The translations under genes and the position numbers were made by a program. A stretch of DNA of 64,000 nt, taken from Chromatiaceae bacterium. Lineage in GTDB: Bacteria > Pseudomonadota > Gammaproteobacteria > Chromatiales > Chromatiaceae. Of the stretch, positions 1 through 8,803 are shown one piece after another. The notes under the pieces were generated by a model. It was not told the origin of the DNA and searched no databases. It was given only the letters and a program-made list of their open reading frames with translations. Positions within the stretch are counted from its first letter, which is position 1. Each line of letters begins with the position of its first letter. The stretch is from positions 992,001 to 1,056,000 of the forward strand of contig JACKMT010000001.1 of the NCBI GenBank assembly GCA_024235255.1. The letters run 5' to 3'.

Positions 1-341
1 TCACTACGGCTCAATCCCAGCTTGTCGACCAGGCTTGCGGCCGTTGCGCCTTGGTGAATCATCTGTATCGCTTCACCGTAGGGTCGTTCATCCTGTTTCT
101 GATTCTCCAGCGTCTCCTGGCGCTGGTCCAGCCGGCGACCCTGGTGCTCCAGCATGGTGATACGCCGGTCCACCCCGACCGCACCGGAACAGAGCGCATT
201 CAGATCACAGCAAACCGATTCAAGCCGCGCCTTCAGCGCCCTCGATTCGAGCTGTACGGTGTGTACTCTCAACGCCAGCCAAGCCATACCCGCCAACAGC
301 AACAGAGCGGTTATTGACACCACAACCCATAGTAATGACAT
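1..341 (-). CDS. DUF2802 protein, partial (C-terminus beyond window)
   Basis: This is the last gene of the chemotaxis block, and its 3' end is cut off by the window edge. Reading from the ATG at 341 gives an N-terminal membrane segment (about residues 3-22, starting MSLLWVVVSITALLLL). A heptad-rich stretch follows, with LEHQGRRLDQRQETLE around residue 75, and then the typical DUF2802 motif PYGEAIQMIHQGATAASLVD ending in KLGLSRS at the edge. The motif resembles a helix-turn-helix, but the family function is unknown. A DUF2802 gene follows cheW in Pseudomonas and Vibrio chemotaxis loci, which is the order here. It starts 13 bp after the preceding small gene, so it is probably co-transcribed. 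Confidence 0.85.
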   Translation of the reverse strand, partial: MSLLWVVVSITALLLLAGMAWLALRVHTVQLESRALKARLESVCCDLNALCSGAVGVDRRITMLEHQGRRLDQRQETLENQKQDERPYGEAIQMIHQGATAASLVDKLGLSRS

Positions 342-354
342 AGTCGTTTACTCT

Positions 355-522
355 TCAGACATACTCATCGATAGCGGATTTTTCACCGTCCGTCTGTTGC
401 GGTTCTTGCCGCCGTTTCCGTTCATCCTCGTCTGACCGATCTGGATAGCGCTTCAACGGATGCTGCTTCCGCCGGGACGGCCAGACCGGCTTGACCGGTG
501 CCGGTTGATTTATCTCTGCCAT
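355..522 (-). CDS. 55-residue basic small protein in chemotaxis operon
   Basis: This short gene has a clear ribosome site (GGAGG, 5 bases before the ATG at 522) and a stop 13 bp before the DUF2802 start, so it fits the operon well. The product begins MAEINQPAPVKPVWPSRRKQ. It is proline-rich, then strongly charged (RYPDRSDEDERKRRQ), and ends IDEYV. No membrane segment or known domain is visible. I do not recognise the family. Small unnamed proteins occur at this point in other gammaproteobacterial loci, and the RBS, frame and spacing argue that it is real. It could be an adaptor peptide for the array proteins, but that is inference from position only. Confidence 0.65.
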   Translation of the reverse strand: MAEINQPAPVKPVWPSRRKQHPLKRYPDRSDEDERKRRQEPQQTDGEKSAIDEYV

Positions 523-615
523 GCTAACCTCCGTTTAACAAGGCATGCCTTCGCTGGCGACACTCAACAATCTCGCAGAAGCGGGGTTCACCCGCGAATT
601 CAGTGCTGAAACAAT

Positions 616-1098
616 TCAGATCATGCCGACTTCATTCCACTCCTCTTCAGAGAGCAGTCTGTTCAGATCGACTACGATCAACAACTCTTTATCACGCGTG
701 GCTACACCCTGAATATAGCGGGAGTTCTCTTCGTTACCTACGTTAGGAGCCGAATCGATCTCCGAGGCGCGCAGATCAACCACTTCAGCCACACTGTCCA
801 CCAGCATGCCGATAACCTGTTTCTCCGATTCAATGATGACCACCCGCGTGGAGTCGTCGATCTCTCCCGGGGACAAACCAAACCTGCCACGCGTGTCCAT
901 TACGGTCACCACGTTGCCGCGCAGATTGATGATCCCGAGCACATAGGGGGGTGCACCCGGCACCGGTGCAATTTCGGTGACCCGCAACACCTCCTGCACC
1001 TGCATGACGTTGATACCATAGGTCTCGTCCTTCAGACGAAAGGTCACCAATTGGATCACCGGATCGTTGGCCATACCCTCTGCTACCGTAGCTCTCAT
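616..1098 (-). CDS. cheW: Chemotaxis coupling protein CheW
   Basis: CheW links methyl-accepting receptors to the kinase CheA at the cytoplasmic face of the inner membrane. The 160-residue product is a single CheW domain. It has the Pseudomonas-type stretch YGINVMQVQEVLRVTEIAPV, then PGAPPYVLGIINLRGNVV, which holds the conserved NLRG receptor/kinase-contact loop, and finally VVDLNRLL. The ATG at 1098 has a GAGGTGG ribosome site. It lies downstream of parP and upstream of a small gene and DUF2802, the order of the P. aeruginosa che/mot cluster. This is a standard-length member with no missing motif. Confidence 0.95.
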   Translation of the reverse strand: MRATVAEGMANDPVIQLVTFRLKDETYGINVMQVQEVLRVTEIAPVPGAPPYVLGIINLRGNVVTVMDTRGRFGLSPGEIDDSTRVVIIESEKQVIGMLVDSVAEVVDLRASEIDSAPNVGNEENSRYIQGVATRDKELLIVVDLNRLLSEEEWNEVGMI

Positions 1099-1166
1099 AT
1101 CTCCACCTCTTTGGAGTTCGGATAATATCCGTCAATTTTCAGACGCCCTTGCGGGCATATTTAGTT

Positions 1167-1877
1167 TTATGCATCATTCGTGCCCATTAGCTCCAACAGG
1201 GCATTAATGTTAAGCAGCACGCAGAGTTCTCCAATAATGATGCCGTGAGACCAGGGTCTGAATTGCCGGCTCCGGCACCAGCGCACATCTGCCGCCCGCA
1301 GCAGCCTGGGCCGCTGAATAGCATCGCAAATCAATCCCCAGCGTGAATGACCAACCAACAACAAGTAGCCGGACGACGCAGCGCCGGAAACCAGGTCGCG
1401 CTCCGGCATGATCAGACGAGCCAGATTGACCAGCGCCACGCTCTGCGCTTTGTGCAGATAGAGGCCAGGCTGCCAGCCGGGCTGACCGGGAATCGATGTT
1501 GCCTGCCCGTTCCAGCGGACGATACTGTCGAGATAGTGCAGCGGCACCCCAAGATTAACGCCACGAACGCGAATCATCAGAACCTGAAATGGAGCTTCTG
1601 CCCACTCCGGGATTTCGGGTGAAACCGCAACTGCCTCCCGCCGCTCCGTTGCTGTGAACCTGCCCTCGGCGCACTCTCCGGTGAGCGGATCGCCGGCATC
1701 CTGTCCCGCACCCGGAATGGCTGGAGAGTCCTGCAATTCACCTGCAACGGCAGCGGTCGTGGCGGCAGGTTCCATGGTATCCCTGTTTCCTGCCGGCTCC
1801 CCGGCGGGCATCTTCCCGCCGCCGGGCTCTTCCATGAGATCGACCAGATATTGGTACAAGAGATTTCTTGGCTGCAT
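1167..1877 (-). CDS. parP: ParP-like CheW-domain protein of polar array system
   Basis: The 236-residue protein has a short conserved N-terminus (LLYQYLVDLMEEP, residues 6-18), a variable Pro/Ala/Gly-rich linker to about residue 90, and a C-terminal CheW-like domain from about residue 96 (APFQVLMIRVRGVNLGVPL through LLNINALLELM). In Vibrio, ParP uses this domain to bind CheA and the receptors, and its N-terminal part contacts ParC. Here the gene sits directly between parC and cheW, as in Vibrio and Pseudomonas. The domain is divergent from true CheW: the receptor loop is altered and cysteine/tryptophan content is high (RWCRSRQFRPW). The role in polar placement is inferred from family and context. 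Confidence 0.8.
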   Translation of the reverse strand: MQPRNLLYQYLVDLMEEPGGGKMPAGEPAGNRDTMEPAATTAAVAGELQDSPAIPGAGQDAGDPLTGECAEGRFTATERREAVAVSPEIPEWAEAPFQVLMIRVRGVNLGVPLHYLDSIVRWNGQATSIPGQPGWQPGLYLHKAQSVALVNLARLIMPERDLVSGAASSGYLLLVGHSRWGLICDAIQRPRLLRAADVRWCRSRQFRPWSHGIIIGELCVLLNINALLELMGTNDA

Positions 1878-1906
1878 GCTGAAGAATCACCGTGCATCGG
1901 ATGCAT

Positions 1907-2698
1907 TCATCCGGCCGCCTGCATTATTGCCGGCCTTCCCTGCAGCTGCTCCAGCAAAGTTGTATAGGCTGCCACGCCGCGGGCATGCGGATCGAAAAGT
2001 GAAGGCGGAATACCCGCACGGCTTGCATCGCGAAATTTTGTATCGATGGGAATGGCGCCTCTCCAGACGGCGGCTGCATGGTCGCTGCGCAGTATCTTCA
2101 GACTGTCGATGGAAGCGCGGGTCCGGCGGTCGAACATCGTTGGTACGATCAGGTGTGGCAGGAATTCGGTGCGTGCACGCAGCACCATCTGCAGTGTGTG
2201 CAGCATGCGTTCAAGCCCCTTCAACGCGAGATATTCGGTTTGCACCGGTATCAGCAGCCGTTCGCATGCGGCAAGTGCATTAATCAGCAGTACGCCAAGC
2301 ATTGGCGGGCAGTCTATGATGACATGATCGTAGTGCGGCGCCAGCGCACTCATTGCATTCTTCAGCACCAGCCCCATACCCTCTTGACGGCCCGCCTGCC
2401 GGTCGAGCGTGGCCAGTGCAACCGACGCCGGCAACAGATCCAGACCCTCGGTGTCGGTTGCCCGCACCAACGCATATGGATCGACCGACTGCTTTTTCAT
2501 CGCTGCCTCGAACAGCGAGAAAGCGCCGCTCTCCAGCGTTTCCGGATCGTAGCGGAAGTAGCTGGTAAGAGAGCCATGCGGATCTATGTCCATTACCAGG
2601 GTGCGAAATCCCCAGCATGCCAGCAGCCCCCCCAGACTCACTGCACTGGTAGTTTTACCTACGCCTCCTTTCTGATTTGCCAGCGTCCAGACCTTCAT
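1907..2698 (-). CDS. parC: ParC-like ParA-family ATPase
   Basis: This is a MinD/ParA-type ATPase of 263 residues. The deviant Walker A KGGVGKTT is at residues 10-17, switch I is near VMDIDPHGSLTS, and Walker B is HVIIDCPPMLG. In Vibrio, ParC forms a gradient to the old pole and recruits ParP and the chemotaxis array. The gene neighbours (motD upstream by a 4-base overlap, parP downstream) match this subfamily rather than chromosomal ParA or plasmid partition proteins, and no parB accompanies it. The start overlaps the motD stop, which suggests translational coupling. Confidence 0.85.
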   Translation of the reverse strand: MKVWTLANQKGGVGKTTSAVSLGGLLACWGFRTLVMDIDPHGSLTSYFRYDPETLESGAFSLFEAAMKKQSVDPYALVRATDTEGLDLLPASVALATLDRQAGRQEGMGLVLKNAMSALAPHYDHVIIDCPPMLGVLLINALAACERLLIPVQTEYLALKGLERMLHTLQMVLRARTEFLPHLIVPTMFDRRTRASIDSLKILRSDHAAAVWRGAIPIDTKFRDASRAGIPPSLFDPHARGVAAYTTLLEQLQGRPAIMQAAG

Positions 2699-3498
2699 TG
2701 AGCTTCTCCGGGAGCCTTGCCGATCCTGCCCGATTTGCGCTCATATTCCCCTGCCATGATGACCAGCGCGACACGCCGATTGGACTGGCGCCCTGCTTCG
2801 CTGTCATTCTCCCCTATCGGCTGGTGCTCACCGTAACCGGTTGCGGCCATGCGTGGCGGCTCGACGCCCAGTTTGGCCAGTACGTGGACGACGCTCGCAG
2901 CCCGGGCGGCGGAGAGCTCCCAGTTGGAGGGAAAGGTAATGGTGCTGATCGGCACATTGTCGGTATGGCCTTCCACGTTGATTTTATTGGGAACGGACCT
3001 GACCAGCGCCGCCACGTCTTTCAGCACTGTGAATGCGCTGCGGGAGAGGCTGGCGCTGCCGCTCTTGAACAACATCTCGCTCTTCATTTCAACTTCGATG
3101 CCGCGATCGGTCCGCGTCACCTTGACCAGCTCCTGATCGACAAAAGGCTCAAGAGCCAGATTCAAATTGGCCTGGATCCTGTCCAGGGCAAGCTCATCGC
3201 TCTCGTCCGGCGGCCGCTCTGTGGGTTCTTCGGTAACCGGTTCGGGTGTTGCAAAGTCGCCGGGCTGGGGAATCAACGAACGCACCTGCTCGCCGACCTG
3301 CACCGGGTCAAGGCTCTGCGCGGGTGTGACAAAAGCGTTGGTCAGGGTATCGGAGAGTACCCGGTATTTCCCTTCGTTGATCGACGAGATCGAGTACATG
3401 ACTACGAAAAACGCAAACAGCAGCGTGATAAAATCGGCATAGGAGACGAGCCAGCGGTCGTGATTGCTCTGCTCCTCCGGTCGCTTTCTGCGTGCCAT
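2695..3498 (-). CDS. motD: Flagellar stator protein MotD (MotB family)
   Basis: This is the second-set stator B subunit of Pseudomonas-type polar flagella. Residues 17-38 form the single membrane helix (WLVSYADFITLLFAFFVVMY). Its Asp22 is in the position of the proton-carrying Asp of MotB. A flexible proline/acid-rich plug and linker region (about 40-125) follows, then an OmpA-like peptidoglycan-binding domain (about 135-250) with VEGHTDNVPI and NWELSAARA. It pairs with motC just upstream. The 4-base overlap with parC suggests coupled translation. Whether it carries H+ or Na+ cannot be told from the sequence. Confidence 0.93.
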   Translation of the reverse strand: MARRKRPEEQSNHDRWLVSYADFITLLFAFFVVMYSISSINEGKYRVLSDTLTNAFVTPAQSLDPVQVGEQVRSLIPQPGDFATPEPVTEEPTERPPDESDELALDRIQANLNLALEPFVDQELVKVTRTDRGIEVEMKSEMLFKSGSASLSRSAFTVLKDVAALVRSVPNKINVEGHTDNVPISTITFPSNWELSAARAASVVHVLAKLGVEPPRMAATGYGEHQPIGENDSEAGRQSNRRVALVIMAGEYERKSGRIGKAPGEAQ

Positions 3499-3563
3499 GG
3501 ATCAACCGCTCGCCTGGTCACGGGCTGTCATTACAGCGGCGCCGATGGCAGCTGCAGCTGCCA

Positions 3564-4304
3564 TCAGTTAAGGTACCCCTGCAGCTTGGATTCAATATTG
3601 CGCGGATTCTCCCCTTCGGCGATCGCCACAATCCCTTCGATCACCATTTCCTGGTATTGCGACTTGCGTAGTGCCAGGGTTTTAATTTTGTTGCCGAACG
3701 GGAGCAGCAACAAATTGGCCAGACCGACCCCGTAGATGGTGGCAACAAATGCGGTGGCGATGCCGCTGCCCAACCGGCCGGGATCGGCAAGGTTCTGCAT
3801 GACGTGGATCAACCCCATCACAGCGCCCAGGATGCCGATGGTCGGTGCATAACCGCCCATCGCTTCGAACACCTTTGCCGCCAGCAGATCGTATTGCTCG
3901 CGGCTGTCAACCTCAACCTCCATGATGCTGCGAATCACTTCCGGTTCACTGCCGTCCACCAGCAATTGCATCCCTTTGCGTATGAATAGATCCGGCTCGC
4001 TCTCCGCTATCGCCTCCAGACCCAGTAGCCCCTCCTTGCGCGCCACATTGCTCCAGTTGACCAGTTTTTTGATCGCCGGATTGATCTGATGGCTGGGAGG
4101 ACGAAACACCCCTCCTGCCAGTCGCAGCGAGTGGAGAAATACAGCTAACGGTGACTGCAGCAGGATGGCGCCCAAAGTGCCGCCGAACACAATCACCAGC
4201 GCCGGCCCATTCAGCAGTGCACTGACGTGGCCGCCCTCCAACGCGTTTCCGCCGACGATTGCAGCGACTGCCACCAGGATGCCGGCAATGCTGAGCAAAT
4301 CCAT
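3564..4304 (-). CDS. motC: Flagellar stator protein MotC (MotA family)
   Basis: MotC forms the ion channel of the stator together with MotD. The 246-residue product has four predicted membrane helices, two near the N-terminus (residues 5-20 and about 33-52) and two near the C-terminus (YAPTIGILGAVMGLIHVM, then GVGLANLLLLPF). The cytoplasmic loop between them carries the rotor-contact charges (NVARKEGLLGLEAIAESEPD). The short length and lack of an extended loop fit the PomA/MotC type rather than E. coli MotA (295 residues). It starts one base after the cheB stop, so it is part of the same operon. Confidence 0.93.
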   Translation of the reverse strand: MDLLSIAGILVAVAAIVGGNALEGGHVSALLNGPALVIVFGGTLGAILLQSPLAVFLHSLRLAGGVFRPPSHQINPAIKKLVNWSNVARKEGLLGLEAIAESEPDLFIRKGMQLLVDGSEPEVIRSIMEVEVDSREQYDLLAAKVFEAMGGYAPTIGILGAVMGLIHVMQNLADPGRLGSGIATAFVATIYGVGLANLLLLPFGNKIKTLALRKSQYQEMVIEGIVAIAEGENPRNIESKLQGYLN

Positions 4305-4305
4305 T

Positions 4306-5340
4306 TCACACCACCTTCACCAACGCAGGAGCGATCTCATGCAGCGGCAAAACCTTGTCCGACAGACCCGCCTTCTCTACCGCTTGCGGCATGCCATAAA
4401 CAATGCAGCTGGCTTGGTCCTGAGACCAGACCGTGGAGCCACCTGCCTTTAACTGTTGCGCCGCGATCTTTCCGTCCGCGCCCATGCCGGTCAAAATCAC
4501 CGCCAGAATGCCATCCGGATAGACCGATCCCGCTGAACTCATGGTGACGTCTACGCAGGGCCGGTAGGTCTGTTGCGGCAAACCCTCGCTTATACGCAGC
4601 GCTGTTTTGGCACCCACATGCTGCAGTGTCATCTGTTTGCCTCCGGGCGCCAGATAAGCCTGCCCGGGCTGCGGGATGTCACCGTCCTGTGCCTCCTTCA
4701 CCTTGATCTTGCATTGTGCATTCAGACGCTCCGCAAATGCGGGGGTAAAACTTTCCGGCATGTGCACGACGAGCAGGAGCGGCAGTGGGAAATCTTCCGG
4801 CAACTTCGACAGCAGCTGCTGAATCGCCACCGGTCCGCCGGTCGATGCACCGATCACAACCAGCTTGTAGTGACCGCGGCGTTGATGATCTGCCATCGGC
4901 TGCCGCTGCTGCCGGGACATCGCCGGACCCTGATGTTGACGCCTCCAACCCAGTGCAAGCACGCGTTGTGGCAGGTGTTTTTCGATTAAATCGGGTGAAT
5001 CGCTGCCATTCTGCTGTTTCGACAGAAAATCGGCAGCGCCGGCATCCAAAGCATTCAGGGTTGCGCGTGCTCCCTGCTGAGTGAAATTGGAAAGCATGAT
5101 AATCGGCGTCGGGAGTTCAGCCATGATCCGCTTTACCGCGTTGATTCCATCCAACACCGGCATCTCGACATCCATGGTGATAACATCCGGTTTTAGTTTG
5201 TGCGCGGCCGCCACTGCCTGCAGCCCGTCAGTCGCGTGTCCGATTACCTCGATAGCGGGTTCCCGCTGCAGAATGTCGGTGATGCGCCGCTGAAAAAAGA
5301 GCGAATCATCGACCACCAATACACGAACCCGGGGAGTCAT
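4306..5340 (-). CDS. cheB: Chemotaxis methylesterase CheB
   Basis: CheB removes methyl groups from (and deamidates) receptor glutamates and so resets receptor signalling. The 344-residue protein has an N-terminal receiver domain with acidic pocket D11/D12 and phospho-acceptor D57 (ITMDVEMPVLDG). A linker rich in Gln/Arg (residues about 125-155) is followed by a C-terminal esterase domain with the nucleophile region VIGASTGGP, the His in LLLVVHMPESF and the Asp in ILTGMGADG. All catalytic parts are present. No partner cheR lies in this block, but a CheB-CheR fusion sits at 43039. Confidence 0.95.
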   Translation of the reverse strand: MTPRVRVLVVDDSLFFQRRITDILQREPAIEVIGHATDGLQAVAAAHKLKPDVITMDVEMPVLDGINAVKRIMAELPTPIIMLSNFTQQGARATLNALDAGAADFLSKQQNGSDSPDLIEKHLPQRVLALGWRRQHQGPAMSRQQRQPMADHQRRGHYKLVVIGASTGGPVAIQQLLSKLPEDFPLPLLLVVHMPESFTPAFAERLNAQCKIKVKEAQDGDIPQPGQAYLAPGGKQMTLQHVGAKTALRISEGLPQQTYRPCVDVTMSSAGSVYPDGILAVILTGMGADGKIAAQQLKAGGSTVWSQDQASCIVYGMPQAVEKAGLSDKVLPLHEIAPALVKVV

Positions 5341-5430
5341 TGCTGCCTCCCTTTGCTGAGCATAGTGTGTAGCTCAGCTGCTACCGGCAAGCGGTGAGCC
5401 GCATCACGCCTGGAGTAGCTCTCTGCGCAA

Positions 5431-7554
5431 TCAATAGCGGCTGGCATACTTTCTCATCAGCCCCGGTATATCCAGAATCAGCGCGATCTTGCCGTCGCCG
5501 GTGATAGTGGCACCCGCCATACCCTCCAGCCCCTGCAGCATGCTGCCCAATGGCTTGATCACCACCTCTTCCTGACCGATCAGATAATCGACCACCAGAC
5601 AGACCTGTTTGCCGCCCACATTCACCACGACGACATGGCCGTGATTCTGCGGGTCCGAACCGGACTGGCTGCTGATCAGCCAGTTGCGCAGGTAGAACAG
5701 CGGCAACGCCCGTTCCCGAACCATGATGGTCAGCTGACCGTCAACCATGTGCGTACGCTGCAGGTCGAGGTTGAAGATCTCCACCACACTGGAGAGTGGC
5801 AAAGCAAAGGACTGAACGCCCAGCACCACCATCAGCGTCGGCAGAATCGCCAGCGTCAACGGCAATTTGATCGTGATGACGCTGCCCTTGCCCAGCTCCG
5901 AGTCGATATCCACCGATCCGTTCATCTGGCTGATGCGCGTCTTTACCACGTCCATGCCAACGCCGCGGCCGGAGACGTCGGAGATCTCCGATTTGGTGGA
6001 GAATCCCGGTTGAAATATCAGGTGAAAGCACTCCTTTTCGTCCAGGCGGGCAGCCGCCTCCTGGTCCATCATGCCCCTTTCCACTGCTTTGCGCCGCAGC
6101 GCATCCGCATCCATGCCTTTGCCGTCGTCGCTGATGGAGAGCAGTATATGGTCGCCCTCCTGGGCAGCCGACAGCAGCACTGTTCCCTGACGCGGTTTAC
6201 CTGCCTTCTCACGCTCGTCCGGCGTTTCGATGCCATGATCGACGGCATTGCGCACCAGATGCACCATCGGATCGGAGAGCGCTTCGACCAGATTTTTATC
6301 CAGATCCGTCTCTTCCCCCGTCATCTCCAGATTGATCTCTTTATTCAAACTGCGCGCAAGATCCCGCACCACACGGGGAAAGCGCCCGAATACCTTCTTG
6401 ATCGGCTGCATGCGGGTCTTCATGACCGAGTTCTGCAGATCGGCTGTCACCACATCGAGATTGGCTACTGCGTTGGCAACCTCTTCATCGCCTAACCTGG
6501 ATTTCAGCGTTGCCAGCCGGTTTCGAACCAGTACCAGTTCGCCAACCATATTCATGATGTCATCCAGCCGGGCGGTATCGACCCGTACCGTAGTTTCCGG
6601 CTGCGGAGAGATTTTGGCATTTGCCTTGAGTGCCGCCTGAGCCGGTTCCGCAGCAGGCTTGATTTCCACCGGTTTCGACTCGCCGGCTTGTTTCTGTTGT
6701 GCTACTTCTGTTACCGCGGCTTGTTGTTTGGGTTGGGGCTTTGCTTTGGGTGCCGCCTTACGCTTCGGCCGGGGTTTCTTGACTTCGTTTGCGCCTGCTG
6801 CTGCACCGTTCTGCAGCACCTTTGCACTCGGTACGCCGCTGTGTTTTCCAACGCCGTGCAGCTCATCGAGCAGTGCCTCGAATTCGGCTTCGGTGATTTC
6901 GTCCGGCGACGGAGTTGCAGCGCTGTTTTGCTCTGACTCGGCAGATGCAGGTTGTCCCGGAATACCGCCGTGCTTGCCTTTCCCGTGAAGTTCGTCGAGC
7001 AATGCTTCGAACTCCGCTTCGCTGATCTCTTCAGAGTCTCCTTCACCGCTGCTGTTTTCAGCTGTGCCGGCTGGCGCTTGCGATCGGTCCGCTTCGACTT
7101 CAATCGCTGCACTGATTCCCTGCTCTGGCACCATTTGCTCGGGAGCTTCGGCGGCTGCTTCGGTGGCGGGCACTGCAAACCGGTTCAGGGTCTGGATCAA
7201 TTTGGAATCGGCGTGTTCCGGCTCCTGCCCTTCGCGGACCAGCCCGAACATGCCGTTCACCACATCCAGCACTGTGAGCATCACATCCATCAACTCTGCA
7301 TCCACCTGCCGCTGACCCTGGCGCAGAATATTGAACACGTCTTCGGAGCGATGGCAGACCTCAACCAGCGCCTCGATGGAGAGAAATCCGGCACCGCCTT
7401 TTATGGTGTGAAAACCGCGAAAAACCGCGTTCAGCAGATCATAGTCATCTGGGGTTTGCTCGAGTTCGAGCAGCTGCTCATTCAATTGTTCCAGTATCTC
7501 ACCGGCTTCCACCAGAAAATCCTGGAGAATCTCGTCGCCCATATCAATGGCCAT
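5431..7554 (-). CDS. cheA: Chemotaxis histidine kinase CheA
   Basis: CheA autophosphorylates and passes phosphate to CheY and CheB. Domains in order are HPt (about 1-110, phosphorylated His49 in FRGFHTIKGG), a long linker, a dimerisation domain (about 320-390), the HATPase domain with the N box LVRNAVDHGIE and G boxes DDGKGMD and GRGVGMDVV, and a C-terminal CheW-like domain (about 570-705). The linker holds two near-identical copies of a motif around EAEFEALLDELHG (about residues 177-198 and 220-241). This resembles the localisation motif through which Vibrio CheA binds ParP, and fits parP/parC in the same operon. No separate CheY-binding P2 domain is obvious. Confidence 0.95.
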   Translation of the reverse strand: MAIDMGDEILQDFLVEAGEILEQLNEQLLELEQTPDDYDLLNAVFRGFHTIKGGAGFLSIEALVEVCHRSEDVFNILRQGQRQVDAELMDVMLTVLDVVNGMFGLVREGQEPEHADSKLIQTLNRFAVPATEAAAEAPEQMVPEQGISAAIEVEADRSQAPAGTAENSSGEGDSEEISEAEFEALLDELHGKGKHGGIPGQPASAESEQNSAATPSPDEITEAEFEALLDELHGVGKHSGVPSAKVLQNGAAAGANEVKKPRPKRKAAPKAKPQPKQQAAVTEVAQQKQAGESKPVEIKPAAEPAQAALKANAKISPQPETTVRVDTARLDDIMNMVGELVLVRNRLATLKSRLGDEEVANAVANLDVVTADLQNSVMKTRMQPIKKVFGRFPRVVRDLARSLNKEINLEMTGEETDLDKNLVEALSDPMVHLVRNAVDHGIETPDEREKAGKPRQGTVLLSAAQEGDHILLSISDDGKGMDADALRRKAVERGMMDQEAAARLDEKECFHLIFQPGFSTKSEISDVSGRGVGMDVVKTRISQMNGSVDIDSELGKGSVITIKLPLTLAILPTLMVVLGVQSFALPLSSVVEIFNLDLQRTHMVDGQLTIMVRERALPLFYLRNWLISSQSGSDPQNHGHVVVVNVGGKQVCLVVDYLIGQEEVVIKPLGSMLQGLEGMAGATITGDGKIALILDIPGLMRKYASRY

Positions 7555-7626
7555 AGCGTGCCGCCTTTAACCGAATAGAGTTAATTTCTTCAATCGTCTG
7601 TTGCACCGGACGTCTCACGTCCGCTG

Positions 7627-8358
7627 TTAAAACCCCAGACTGGAGAGCAGATCATCCACATCGTCCTGACCGCTCACCTGATCATCCCGGATTATGCCCG
7701 GAACTGCCGGACCCTCCAGCTTAGTCGCCAGCCGGGTATTGGCCGTAGCATCAACTCCCCCGGAAATGCGCACCAAACTCACCAGTTTGCCCTCCACGTC
7801 CTGTATTAGGGTGATAACCTGACGAATGATCTGCCCGGTCAGATCCTGGAAGTCCTGAGCCATCAGTACCTCCGAGAGCTTGCTGTGAAGCACGCCCGAA
7901 TGCCCCTCTGTGGTCTTGAGAAAGCCGGCAAGTTTCTGCGCCAGAACACGGAACTCCTCGACCGAAAGTTCGCGTTCCTGAAACCGTTTCCAGTCGGTCG
8001 CCAGCACTTTTGCGCTGCTGCCAAGTTCATCGGTCAGGGGCAAACCCGCTTCCACCGCTCCCAGGCTGGTGTTGGCGGCATTCTCCGTCATGGTGATGAC
8101 GTAGTTGAGCCGCTCGCTGGCATCGGGAATCTCACGCTTTGCAATCTCCGCGATCCTGGAATCGAGCAAAAAATTGTTAATTGCACTGTGTAACTCGCGC
8201 GTCAGCCGGCCGACCTCCTGAAACAGGTTGTTCTCGCTGAAACCGGTCAGCTGATCGATCGTACGTTCCGCATCAACCGAGTGACCAGCTTCCAGCTGAT
8301 CCACAAGCTGCCTTGCCAGTTCCAATCGCTTGTCACTTTCCATCACACTGGCCATCAT
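7627..8358 (-). CDS. cheZ: CheY-P phosphatase CheZ
   Basis: CheZ speeds dephosphorylation of CheY-P and ends the signal at the motor. The helical 243-residue protein has the catalytic stretch AQDFQDLTGQIIRQVI, with the conserved Asp and Gln of CheZ. It ends in a short CheY-binding tail, DDVDDLLSSLGF. The ATG at 8358 is chosen because GAAGGGA lies just upstream, after the cheY stop. A longer reading from 8391 would overlap cheY and lacks a good ribosome site. It is encoded directly after cheY, the usual order in gamma- and betaproteobacteria. Confidence 0.93.
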   Translation of the reverse strand: MMASVMESDKRLELARQLVDQLEAGHSVDAERTIDQLTGFSENNLFQEVGRLTRELHSAINNFLLDSRIAEIAKREIPDASERLNYVITMTENAANTSLGAVEAGLPLTDELGSSAKVLATDWKRFQERELSVEEFRVLAQKLAGFLKTTEGHSGVLHSKLSEVLMAQDFQDLTGQIIRQVITLIQDVEGKLVSLVRISGGVDATANTRLATKLEGPAVPGIIRDDQVSGQDDVDDLLSSLGF

Positions 8359-8371
8359 TACTTCCCTTCGA

Positions 8372-8758
8372 TCAAGCTTCGACCCGTTCAAAGATCTTGC
8401 TAATTTTTTCCTCTAATGTGGTTGCCGTAAAAGGCTTGACCACATAGCCGTTGACGCCTGCCTGGGCGGCTTCGATAATCTGTTCCCGTTTCGATTCGGC
8501 CGTCACCATCAGTACCGGCAGTTTGGCAAGCCGCGCATCCGCGCGCACCGCCTTCAGCAGATCGATGCCGGTCATGCCGGGCATATTCCAGTCGGTAATG
8601 AGAAAATCGAAATTTCCTGACTGAAGCATCGGCAGTCCCGTGTTACCGTCGTCCGCTTCCTGGGTATTGGTGAAGCCCAGATCCCGCAGCAGATTTTTAA
8701 TAATTCTCCTCATCGTGGAAAAATCATCCACAACAAGAATCTTCATATTCTTATCCAA
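8372..8758 (-). CDS. cheY: Chemotaxis response regulator CheY
   Basis: This is a single-domain receiver that binds the flagellar switch (FliM/FliN) when phosphorylated. It contains ILVVDDFSTMRRIIKNLLRD, the phospho-acceptor Asp in LITDWNMPGM, the Thr of MVTAES and the Lys of VVKPF. It is almost identical in style to Pseudomonas CheY. The start is a judgement: a strong GGAGG lies 5 bases before a TTG at 8758 (giving MDKNMKILVVDD). The in-frame ATG at 8782 has no site, and the ATG at 8746 would be too far from it. The core domain is certain whichever start is used. Confidence 0.93.
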   Translation of the reverse strand: MDKNMKILVVDDFSTMRRIIKNLLRDLGFTNTQEADDGNTGLPMLQSGNFDFLITDWNMPGMTGIDLLKAVRADARLAKLPVLMVTAESKREQIIEAAQAGVNGYVVKPFTATTLEEKISKIFERVEA

Positions 8759-8803
8759 GGCAACCTCCAGAAACGATGCCATTCCACATGTTCAAAAAAA
8801 TTC

